A stretch of 11,044 nucleotides of DNA from Entrophospora sp. SA101. Lineage: Eukaryota; Glomeromycota; Glomeromycetes; Entrophosporales; Entrophosporaceae. Every line of letters starts with the position of its first letter. The stretch's first letter is position 1. Under the pieces are notes generated by a model that worked only from the letters and a program-made list of their open reading frames with translations, searched no databases and had not been told where the DNA came from. The DNA lies in NCBI GenBank assembly GCA_958430865.1, contig CAUDNR010001211.1:1-11044 (forward strand). The letters are read 5' to 3'. This document shows positions 1 through 8,540 of this stretch, piece after piece. A program made the position numbers and the translations under genes.

Positions 1-2397
1 TGGTTTTTACTCTCCTAGGTTCTCTTTTTAAAGGATTTTCTACAAAATTCATATAACAAATGTTACATAAAACAACATGTTACCTTCAGTAAGTTGCAGA
101 TGCATTGGTTTTACAGATCGTAAACGATATTCTGAGGGTGTTGAAGGGAAATATTGCACTGAGACAGAACACCTTGTTATTGGATATTGGAGTAGGAGTA
201 TCATCAGTTCCATTGTACCTAGCCTCCTTGCCATGATATGTTTTCGAAGTTCATCAGTTTCATCAATATCAAATAATTCAGAATGCTCAGATTTTGTGAC
301 ATATTTTGTGATGTATCTTGCAAACCCAGTGGAAGTTACATATTGGAAATTAATGTGGTCATCCCATATCAATAAGGTTTCTGGGTGGTATGGAACAACC
401 ATTCTATCCTCATTTTTTGTATGACGATATATGTAATGTAATGAATAAGGTGAGCAATATGTTACATTTGATAATGGTTGAGGGAATCCTTTGGAGCATG
501 GCTCTCCATTTGGCCCTTGACCTCCACACATTTGATTACAATGGTGTATTTGAAATTTAATGACCAATTCATGTAACTCCTTTTCTGTAACAGGGTCAGG
601 GACATCAGCACAGATTGTATTCAAAGAGATCAATTCACTTGTCTTCCTTTCTGTGTAAGCAAAGCCATGTGTGTGAATTGTCCCACGATTTTGGAACTCA
701 TCCCTTTCAAAGTAATGTTTCCATTTTCCCCATTTTACTAATTCAGGATTTTTCCATAATTTATTTCTGATGTTTGTTAATCTATTTCAATAGTGCAACA
801 GACGATTGCTTGGCAAAGTGTCTCCATTGTCAGTACAGCTCAGGATATGATGAAAGTGAGGCCATTTGCCTTCAGCCATAGTCAAAGTGTAAAAGATTTG
901 GGGTAATCCATAGGCACTGATCATTGTGTTCACCTGGAGTTGTTTTTTTTTGAAGAAGGGGGCTGCAGTCCTCAGGTTTGAAGGCAGTGTTATAGTTTTT
1001 AATTCATCTAGGATGCTCCAGCTATTATATGAACTTCTAGCAATCAAATCAACCCTTGTTGGATGATGCTCCCTGTTAACATTTTGAGTGGCTAGAATAC
1101 AGTGTTGATTTTGAAAGTTACGCTTTTTTTCAAGCATCAGGTATGACCAGTGAGGCCAGTACCAATGTAGACGGAATTGAGGATCAGGGCAAAGCATTTG
1201 TATTTTTATATACTTTCCATAGCTGTCCACCAAGGACTGGAGACCTAGAAATTTCTTAATGTACTCATAGTGCCCTTTTCCATTGGGGAAAAGGTCAGGA
1301 AACATCAATGCTTCCAGATCAGGATTTCCAAATAAGATTGGAAGTTTGTCATTGTTGTATTCAATTGACCCTGCTATCAACCTATTATAGTTTGCATCCT
1401 CATTGTGTATTTCTGGAGGAAAGGAATCATTGGGCACAACCAAATCAGGTGGACGAAGTGTTTCATCTGGAAGTCTGCTGTGATAAACATTGAAAGTTTG
1501 TTCATTGTCATCAATTGTTTGGCGGGCCAATGGCAGTTGAATGGGCACAGGATCTCCTGGTGAAGGGTTGGAAATATTGGATGCATACTTCCTCAGAAGA
1601 GAGTTGTTGTCTTTAAGCCACCTGGATGCACATATCAATGATTCATGAAACCACCTTGAAGGCTCATTAACATTAAGGAAAGCACCAACCATCCCAGAGT
1701 AAAGTTCTAAGGCACGATAATTATGTGTTATCCCAATTGCACCTTCCAAGTGCCTATAATTTGTGTAAGAGTTTGATCCAGAAGCACGCCCCAATGAACA
1801 ATTCATGTGAACTGGAGAGAGGTATCTTCGATGAGCCATAGGAACATTCTTGATTTCATCAGGGATTTTTCTCAACAATGGTGCATATCTACGAGTCCTT
1901 GGATTTTTGCATCCATTGCAAACAGCAACCTGAGTGATGTTTCTATTGTTCAGACGTACATATAGGGATATTTCAGGAAAGGCCACTGTCAATTTATATG
2001 ATTCTTCTGGATCATATGTTAACCATTTGACTGAAAGTTTTGGCATAAGCATCGAACAATAAGCACAAGGAATATTTGGATAGTCATAAAGTATGTCATC
2101 TTTGAATTTTTTTGATAAAAGTTGGAGCATTGGGGAAGGAGTCCAAGGCAAGATATGTCTGAGGTCTTGATCATTGGCATCACAGTTACCATCAGTGAAG
2201 TCATTGTTATTGCTGACATTACCAACATCATTATGACTTGCTGGAGCATTTGAAAGCTTTTGATTGATTTCATTATGATGGACATATGAATTCAAAAAGG
2301 AATAGTCTGTTTTAAATCTTTTAGAGGTGTCAGAACTTTCAACATCCTCTGAGGTGTAATTCAAGAATTGAATGTGTTGCAAATTGTGTTTGGACAT
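1..2397 (-). pseudogene. Helitron-type Rep/helicase, N-terminal part, interrupted by one TGA and cut by the window edge
   Basis: This gene would encode the HUH replication initiator of a rolling-circle Helitron transposon, which nicks and rejoins DNA strands in the nucleus. The frame opens at the ATG at 2397 and stays in one phase to about position 82, broken only by TGA at 787-789 (codon 537). In order it shows a low-complexity N terminus, a CxxC pair at residues 111/114 and 160/163 that could bind zinc, and a Helitron_like_N region with LFGNPDLEALMFPDLFPNGKG near residue 360. It then has the FYTLT-type motif near 510, the HUH motif IHTHG (His575, His577; 667-675) after EFQNRG, and the Y2 motif YITKY (Tyr695, Tyr699; 301-315). 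The 5'-to-3' helicase half lies beyond position 1. Family membership and catalytic residues are clear. Whether the TGA makes it non-functional is inferred. It may be a recent mutation, because everything around it stays open. Confidence 0.88.
1..2397 (-). mobile_element. Helitron-type transposon, partial; ends not located
   Basis: The Rep gene identifies a Helitron-class element. Its 3' part lies left of position 1. Its 5' terminus (expected TC at an A/T target) should lie at coordinates above 2397 on this strand. I could not find it with confidence in the AT-rich DNA there, so the interval covers only the recognisable coding part. The element could extend further and carry the genes at 2869-3796 as cargo. 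Confidence 0.7.
40..83 (-). other. probable 44-nt intron in the Helitron Rep gene
   Basis: Read on the minus strand, the Rep frame would end in about 13 odd residues and a stop. Splicing from GTAACA (donor at 83-82) to TTTTGTAG (acceptor AG at 41-40) keeps the frame in phase 1. It continues through Glu-Asn-Pro-Leu-Lys-Arg to the window edge without a stop. Donor and acceptor fit fungal consensus. The intron is short, and only about 13 codons follow it, so the call is moderate. Confidence 0.5.
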
Positions 2398-2868
2398 GAT
2401 TTTAATTTTTTAATTAAAATTTAAGGTGGGGATTTTTAATTTTTTAATTTTTTTTTCAAATTCAAAAAAGAGAGAAAAAAGAAAACGACTTTCTTAAATA
2501 GTTCTCTTTGCTTTACTGATTTGGCATTGCACAAACAATTGATGATTCACTTATATTGTTTTTAGAGCAACAATTAATAATATCAATTGTGGAATGAATT
2601 CACTTTCATTTATTTATTTATTTATTTATTTATTTATACTTAATTAATACTAATATGATGTTTTCAATTTTTTTCAAAAAAAGGATTAAGTTGCAAGCAG
2701 CAAGTAGTAAGCAGTTTTTACATTTATCTTTATCTTTCACTTTTTAAATCAAGATAATATTCATTATTAATATTATTATAATTAATATATTTCATTAATT
2801 CAAAAAAAATACATGTATAAGTATAAAAAAAAAAAAATAATAAATATATAATATATTTTGATTGTTTA
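2398..2868. other. AT-rich intergenic stretch
   Basis: No gene is seen here. Just upstream of the Rep start lies a direct repeat of a T-rich motif (GATTTTAATTTTTTAATT at about 2398 and a near copy at about 2431). On the minus strand, a pyrimidine-rich run near 2445-2485 could belong to the Rep 5' leader. A (TTTA)n tract and an A-run near 2825-2838 fill much of the rest. Confidence 0.6.
2608..2637. repeat. (TTTA)n microsatellite
   Basis: Seven uninterrupted copies of a TTTA-type tetranucleotide lie in the spacer between the Rep gene and the next minus-strand gene. Confidence 0.9.
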
Positions 2869-3063
2869 TTATTCATCTAGGATATCTTTGCTCATGTTAT
2901 CATAAGCTTTTTCCTTACCTTTGGCATTGGTGGTATCTGTGGCAGTCGAAGCGGCTGGAGAGGAGCTTGTAGGAACAGAAATGGTGGTTGAGTAAGTTGA
3001 AGAAGTTGTTGGAGAAGTTGAAGAGGAGGTTGAAGGAGCAACATGCTTCCTTTTCTTGTTCAC
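2869..3063 (-). pseudogene. out-of-frame Ser/Thr-rich C-terminal extension
   Basis: This is a 64-codon open frame whose first codon, GTG (3063-3061), overlaps the TGA (3062-3060) of the preceding frame. It begins NKKRKHV, a monopartite nuclear-localisation-like cluster. It continues as a Ser/Thr/Pro linker of about 35 residues and ends in a charged segment (KGKEKAYDNMSKDILDE). Its composition looks like the natural tail of the upstream protein. The two frames differ by one nucleotide, at a place with runs of six and five A residues. A single missing base there, in the genome or in the assembly, would explain the split. Translation starting at this GTG on its own is unlikely in a fungus. An AATAAA-like signal overlaps the stop region. 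Confidence 0.4.
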
Positions 3064-3796
3064 TTTTTCAAACTTTTTTCAATTAATTCTAGTTCTTTCT
3101 CTTCATCATCATGATTTTTATTGTTGTCTTTGTTCATCTTGGGCTCATTTGGTATCAGGTTCCATTCTATCTCCTTTGCTGCTAGGTGTTGCTTGTTTGT
3201 TTTACTGATCCTCAGCTTCCCAAGAACTGAAATTATCGACCTGCCCAGATTGTTTTTAATTGTCTTATATCTCTTGTTTTCATCAACATATGTCACATAA
3301 ATTTCGGAATTGATGTTTTTGTTCTTTGACATCGGGTTATATGGCTTCCTGTTTAGGACAAAATTTCCGCCTGTCTCGTTTTCAACAAAAAAACCATTGT
3401 TCGCGACACCAGTGAAAATAATCAATGGATCTTGGTGGGGAAGGTCTTCCTCACCTTCACCATCTTTGTCAACCATGATTGTTTGGTTTAGAGTAACCTA
3501 TACATATGTATAATCAAGAAGAGTTAATCAAAAAATTTTCAATTCTAGACATAGATAGTAATAATAGGGGAAAACTGCACATACATATTCGATTCCCTCT
3601 TCCATAACATATATCCCGACCAGGACAACAATTGAATGCTTGGAAAATTCAACACATTGTTCGCCTTATCATAATACCCTTTGAAGCTAATTTCTCTAAA
3701 AATGTTGTCATTTCTATAAAGAGCAGTTCCACTGATTGTTCCCTCAGTGGAAGTTACATGTTTAATGAAACAATTGGCAACAAAAATAGAACACAT
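3060..3796 (-). CDS. two-exon hypothetical protein, possibly with two OB-fold-like domains
   Basis: I do not recognise a named family. The proposed model has exon 1 at 3796-3581 (72 codons from the first ATG after an in-frame TAA), an intron at 3580-3498, and exon 2 at 3497-3060, giving about 217 residues. Joining in phase 0 extends the second open frame upstream of its own ATG (3476) as VTLNQTI, which supports splicing. Exon 1 contains an ALYRND..FKGYY segment. Exon 2 contains PLIIFTG...FVLNRKPY...IYVTY...GRSIISVLGKL. The alternating beta-strand pattern and Gly-rich turns suggest two small beta-barrel domains of OB-fold type, but this is inference. The tail is acidic and basic (HDDEEKELELIEKSLKK). 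Against an intact gene, the in-frame donor is GTGCAG, whereas the better consensus donor GTATGT four bases earlier shifts the frame to an immediate stop. A Ser/Thr-rich tail also follows out of frame. Confidence 0.5.
3498..3580 (-). other. putative 83-nt intron joining two minus-strand exons
   Basis: The acceptor TATGTATAG (AG at 3499-3498) is good, and ATTAAC near the acceptor could serve as a branch point. Two donors compete. GTGCAG at 3580 keeps the frame, while GTATGT at 3584 is the better consensus but leads to TAA three codons into exon 2. The intron interval uses the frame-preserving donor. Confidence 0.45.
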
Positions 3797-3904
3797 GTTA
3801 TTTTATTATTTTAATTTTTTTTAATCATTATTTGTTATTTATTGTTTTTATTATTATTTGTTTTGTTTATTTTAACGATTTATTTATTTTTTACAATTTA
3901 CGAT
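3797..3904. other. AT-rich spacer
   Basis: This is T-rich DNA directly upstream of the minus-strand hypothetical gene. No specific promoter element could be assigned. Confidence 0.5.
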
Positions 3905-4520
3905 TCATACTCTACCGCGATTTTTTAAATTGACAAGGATTTCCTTTGCCACTTCAAAAAGGGCATGGTTGTTAAATAATGAATCAAATTTTCGAATTGT
4001 TGCATTTCTCTTCTTCACAATAAGCAACAGGAGAACCTTTTCGAAGAAAGCTTCATTCAATTCCTTCAACAATAACGTTTTTTTTTTCACATTTCAAAAA
4101 GGCGCGGTTTGATGTTTTAATTGAATTAAAAATTGAATTAATTCCGAATCGTTACTCACACTTTCAAAAAAGGCATGGTCGTTTTTAATATTAGAAAAGT
4201 AATAATAGAATTAATTTCCGAATTGTTACGTTTTTTTCTTCACACTTTCGAAAAAGGCATGGTCGTTTTTATTATTAGAAATAATATTTTAATAAAACAA
4301 TTTCCCAAATTGTTACATTTTGCAAAAAAAACTATTGATTTTAAATAATTTTTTTTCAAATAATAAATGAATTAAATTGTTTTTTTAGTGGCGATGCTAA
4401 TACTAAATCAATAATGGATTAATTTCTTGCTGGTATTTTTAGTAGCAAGAGATGATCGTTTTCAAAAAAAGCTTAATTAATTTTCTTTAACAACACATTT
4501 TTGGAAAAGGCTCGATTTTA
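3905..4520 (-). repeat. degenerate tandem repeat array that still reads as a decayed repeat protein
   Basis: A core of the form TTTCRAAAAAGGCATGGTCG recurs at about 3952, 4092, 4162 and 4246, with weaker copies near 4037, 4464 and 4497. The two best copies (4160-4187 and 4244-4271) are 84 bp apart and nearly identical. On the minus strand, units repeat a peptide theme: TIRKF..LFNNHALFE in the open frame at 4090-3905, and NDHAFFESV in the 4160 and 4244 copies. VTIRKL or VTIWEI precedes it at similar spacing in a neighbouring frame. The 4090-3905 frame (61 codons) is the only sizeable open piece and contains two theme copies (EAFFEKV and HALFEVA). Frameshifts and stops separate the other units. 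It could instead be a non-coding minisatellite. Confidence 0.55.
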
Positions 4521-5022
4521 ATCCAGTGATTTTTTTTTCATATTTTTTTTTTTTTTTTACTTATTATAAATACAACCTCTGAACGTTTTAAAAAAAATTG
4601 GGAGAGTGATCATGATCAAAAGATTTATACAACGCAATCAATTTTGTGAAACAAAAATTTTCCTTTTCTTTCGAAAATTTCTAAAGAGAGATAGTATCGT
4701 TGCCAATTCTTTCTAAATATTACCAAAATATTGCCAATCTTTTCTAAATTGTTACAAAGTATGTTGCACAGATTTGATAGAGTTAAATTAATATTTCAAG
4801 TTTTTTAGTAATACCATATGTGTTGAACAATTCTACAAATTTGGCAGAAAAAATACTAATGTGTAACGTGATACGTTCCAATTCTGCCAACTGAATTTTT
4901 AACACTGTTGTAATTCTTTGTGACATAATAATAATGTTACATATTATAATATATATTACTTACCAACATTCATTTTCCTTTTATTTAAAAAATTAGTAAT
5001 CATAATATATTATTAAACGAAA
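4521..5022 (+). other. upstream region of the RasGAP gene
   Basis: No gene is seen here. The stretch includes a T-run at about 4543-4558 and a duplicated CCAAT-containing unit (annotated separately). The DNA just before the RasGAP ATG is purine-rich and AT-rich (AAACGAAA before ATG). The transcription start cannot be placed by eye. Confidence 0.5.
4700..4758 (+). promoter_or_regulatory. duplicated CCAAT-box unit upstream of the RasGAP gene
   Basis: Two 28-bp imperfect copies begin at 4700 and 4731, a period of 31 bp (about three helical turns). Each starts TTGCCAAT and continues with a CTTTTCTAAAT-like stretch. The CCAAT pentamers lie at 4703-4707 and 4734-4738, about 320 and 285 bp before the ATG. 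CCAAT is the binding core of the Hap/CBF (NF-Y) complex in fungi. A promoter role is inferred from motif, duplication and position. Confidence 0.35.
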
Positions 5023-8000
5023 ATGGATCGTCAAAGTATATTAGCAACGTACGGCATCCCAATCACATCTCCTCCACGTTCAAATAGTAATAGTGGCAAT
5101 AGTAAGAGCTCTCGAAGAACAGCCCAAGGTATTAACGTTGGAAATGTTGGACGTAATAGCAAGGGGTATTCGGTGACTGCCTTATACTCTATGGCTGCTG
5201 AACAAGATGTTGAAGTTCAAGATGAATTATCAAGAGGTATATATATATATATATTTGTTATCGTTTTCCTTTAATTTTATTTATTAATTTATTATCTTAT
5301 TTTTAATTAATAATAAAGCACAAAAAAAATTGAGAGAATTGAAAAGTAAAATTTCCGTACAGTCTAAAAAAAATTTTATATTGGAAAGAGATGTTAGATA
5401 CTTGGATTCTCGAATTGCATTATTAATTCAAAATCGTATGGCATTAGATGAGGTAATAATAATAATAGGCAAAGTAACTAGATTAATTACTTGGATTATA
5501 ATTGATTTTTTTTTTACTTTTCTTATCACCAAATAGAAACAAGAAGTGGAAAGTTCGCTTTATGACACAGAGCCACTAGAAGGTACATTTCCAGATGATC
5601 GTAAACAACAGCAATATGGAAATCTTTTCTTCTTACTACAAACTGAACCAGGACATATCGCAACTTTATGCCGACTGGTCAGCATATCAGAGATTGACAC
5701 TTTATTACAAACTGTGATGTTTACACTTTATGGTAATCAATATGAAAGCAGGGAAGAGCATTTATTGTTAACTATGTTTCAGGTAAATTATTATTGTTGT
5801 TATTATTACGATATATTATGCAATGTATTCACACATATTTATATTTACCATGTTCATTTAGTCGGTATTATCAGCACAATTTGAAACTACATTAGACTTT
5901 AATTCTTTACTTAGAGCAAATACGCCAGTATCACGTATGATGACCACTTATACTCGTCGAGGACCTGGACAAAGTTATTTAAAATCGGTATTATCGGAAA
6001 GAATTAATAATCTGATTGAACATAAAGAATTGAATTTGGAAATCAATCCACTTAAAGTTTATGAACAAATGATAAGAAAAATTGAAGATGATACTGGCCA
6101 ACTGCCACCTAATTTACAAAGAAGTGTCACGCCGGATGTTGCTGCTGCAAATCCCGATGTACAAAAAATCATAGTACCTCGTTTAGACATGTTAATAGAA
6201 ATTGCAAATGGATTTCTTACGACTATAATTCAATCTATTGATCAAGTACCCTATGGTATTCGTTGGATATGCAAACAAATTCGTTCATTAACAAAAGTAA
6301 GACAATAAATATATTTGTATATAATTGTGTGTGTACATGTATGTGTGTGTGTGTGTTAAGTAATGTGCATTTATTTAAATTTTAGCGAAAATATCCAGAC
6401 GCAACAGAATTTGCAATATGTTCGTTGATTGGTGGGTTCTTCTTTCTAAGATTTGTGAATCCTGCAATAGTTACACCTCAAGCATATATGTTGGTGGATG
6501 GAATACCTGGAAATCATCCAAGAAGAACTTTAACCTTGGTAAGTTAACAAACTACATAAATGTACGTATTTACTTATGTATTTATTTTGATTAATATAAT
6601 TGTTGTTTCTGCTTAGATTGCAAAAATGTTACAAAATCTTGCAAATAAACCAACATATTCGAAAGAAGAATATATGATAATGATCAATTCGTTCGTAGAA
6701 CACAATAAACAAAGAATTAATAAATTTTTACTTGAATTATGTGAAGTTGGTGATTTTTATGAGAGTTTAGAGGTATGCACAAAGTGTGTATGTAAATATA
6801 TATATATTAATACGTTACATAACTTAATATTATTAATATAATTAATATATAGATGGATCAATACATGGCACTTTCCAAAAAAGATTTAGTACTAAATATT
6901 ACATTAAATGAAATATATAACACGCACTCACTATTATTACAGCATCAAAATGTTTTGGTAGTTTGATTTTTTTACTGAATTACTATCATAATTAATAACC
7001 ATTTTACCAATAATAATAATGACCAATTATTTTAATTATATATAATTATGATCTTAGGCACCATCTGAAAAATCTCACCTGCGTATACTGTTAGATGAAA
7101 TTGGTATAGCTCCTTCACAAGTACCTAGAAAAGAAAATAGAACCATGCAACTTCCATTATTTAGTCGATGGGAAACTCCAATACAAGGTAATTTTTGAAA
7201 CATTATTATTATTTATATGTATATATGATTTATTTCTAATATAAACCTTTCCATACTCTCAATTACTCTATTTTTCGCCAGACATTGCATCAGCATTTGT
7301 ATCAGACAATGTGACACAGAATGATATTCTTTATATGGAGACAAAATCAATATTTGTACAATTGATTAGATCTATGCCACGTATGGCGGAGAAACGGCCA
7401 CTAAATTTATATTTGATTGCTGAGATAGCTGCCACATCAAAAGATGTATCTTTAGTACGTAAAGGTATAAAGGTGAAAGAAATGCTTTCGGAATTAGAAG
7501 AGGCGCGTGTAATTGATCGTAGAGATGGGTATCGACTTATGACTGAAGAGGTGGCAACTGAATTAGCTCATTTGGGCAATATTCGTGAGAAAGTCACCCA
7601 AGAAATTCAATCCCTGGAGGAAGTTTTTAAAACTATATGTGATCACAATAATTATTTGAGAAGTCAATTGGATAGTTATAAAGCATATTTGTTTAATGTG
7701 AGACAGCACTCATCAAAAGAGGCTCCTAGTGGTATAGGAACTAGTGTGGTGAAAGTTGGTAATAAAGAAAAGAAGCCACAGAAAGTTAAGGTGTTGGGAC
7801 CTTATAAATTTACATATGCACAATTAGAAAGAGATGAAATTATTGTGGAAAACAATGTTCCCGAAAATCGGTAGGTGGTTTTGTTTGATTATGGTTGGTG
7901 GCGTTATTATGAATATGATTTAAGTGAAAAATAATATTAATACATATTTTACATATTTAAAAATTATAAAAATAAAAAGTCGTCAAGATATATATTTCAA

Positions 8001-8288
8001 TATTACATCTCCGCTTCCAGGAACATTTATTATTGCGTTACATTATAAGGGTCGTGATGCTGCTATTTTAGAAATGGATCTTAAATTGGATGATTTACTG
8101 GAAAAAGTAAATTTTTAAAATTTAAATTTTATTATTTGGATTTTTTTAAATTTATTATTAATTATCATTAATTATTTCAATAACAGCAACAAGATAATGT
8201 CGTATCGCTTGATCTTGAATATGTTCAATTAAATGTGGGAAAGATTTTAAATCTTTTAAATAGAACTTTTTCGAAAAGAAAACATTGA
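5023..8288 (+). CDS. gap1: Ras GTPase-activating protein, Gap1/Sar1 (IQGAP-related) family, 11 exons
   Basis: It stimulates GTP hydrolysis by Ras, ending Ras signalling at membranes. Exons: 5023-5236, 5319-5452, 5537-5782, 5862-6296, 6386-6538, 6617-6772, 6853-6957, 7058-7187, 7282-7870, 7980-8106, 8187-8288. All ten introns are GT-AG (78-109 nt), and joining gives an unbroken 796-residue protein, close to the roughly 770 residues of S. pombe Gap1. The N terminus is Ser/Asn-rich and likely disordered (to about 60), followed by a predicted coiled coil (about 73-125). The GAP domain (about 136-480) shows [23 protein letters not shown] with candidate arginine finger Arg216 (5913-5915), [24 protein letters not shown], and the signature [13 protein letters not shown] with Arg365. 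A RasGAP_C domain follows (about 538-760), and a short conserved tail ends at TGA 8286-8288. [10 protein letters not shown] and the length favour Gap1 over full IQGAP, which has calponin and IQ regions absent here. Orthology to gap1 is inferred. Confidence 0.93.
5237..5252 (+). repeat. (TA)n tract forming the first RasGAP splice donor
   Basis: Intron 1 starts as G|GTATATATAT, so the donor merges into a dinucleotide repeat. Changes in repeat number would alter the donor surroundings without changing the exon. Confidence 0.7.
6326..6357 (+). repeat. (TG)n microsatellite in RasGAP intron 4
   Basis: This is an interrupted TG-dinucleotide tract (with ACATGTA in the middle) inside the intron at 6297-6385. 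Confidence 0.85.
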
Positions 8289-8295
8289 TTTATTT

Positions 8296-8306
8296 TCATC
8301 ATCATC

Positions 8307-8341
<35 letters not shown>
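8296..8341. repeat. (TCA)n microsatellite in the convergent 3' region
   Basis: About fifteen trinucleotide copies, interrupted once by CTT near 8305, start eight bases after the RasGAP stop codon. The tract probably lies in the RasGAP 3' UTR. The rest of 8342-8540 is AT-rich with no gene. Confidence 0.9.
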
Positions 8342-8501
8342 TATTTTTTTTGTTAATATTTTTTATTTATTTCTTATTTTGTATCTATATATAATATATA
8401 TTTAATTAACTTAATATTAATTTTGTTTTATATAATTTAAAATACATTCATTTTTTATTTATTTATTTTTTAAAAAATCTAAAATTACAATTAAAAGTAT
8501 T

Positions 8502-8507
8502 TTTATT
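8502..8507 (-). terminator. AATAAA polyadenylation signal of the phosphodiesterase gene
   Basis: An exact AATAAA on the minus strand lies 33 bases past the stop codon at 8543-8541, a plausible distance. AATAAA hexamers are common by chance in DNA this AT-rich. Confidence 0.4.
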
Positions 8508-8540
8508 CATATAATATAAATAAATAAAATTAAATAAATA

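Noticed and set aside
77..424. Plus-strand open frame of 115 codons
   Set aside because: It is antisense to the Helitron Rep gene, whose minus frame carries the recognisable YITKY motif.
1308..2285. Several 60-90 codon frames on both strands within the Rep gene
   Set aside because: They are other-frame shadows of the long Rep frame and lack any recognisable motif.
2398..2868. Helitron 5' terminus
   Set aside because: TC dinucleotides next to A/T are too common here to choose one without comparing copies.
3060..3080. Programmed -1 ribosomal frameshift site
   Set aside because: The candidate GAAAAAG is not a canonical X XXY YYZ heptamer in the zero frame. A simple A-run indel explains it better.
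3310..3814. Plus-strand frames opposite the two-exon hypothetical gene
   Set aside because: The minus-strand exons join in frame and show better protein composition; the plus frames are Phe/Ser-rich shadows.
3930..4112. Plus-strand 60-codon frame in the repeat array
   Set aside because: It is antisense to the minus-strand frame carrying the recurring HALFE theme.
7924..8118. Separate small gene starting with its own ATG
   Set aside because: It is intron 9 read-through plus RasGAP exon 10. The conserved RasGAP_C residues begin only at the splice acceptor at 7980.
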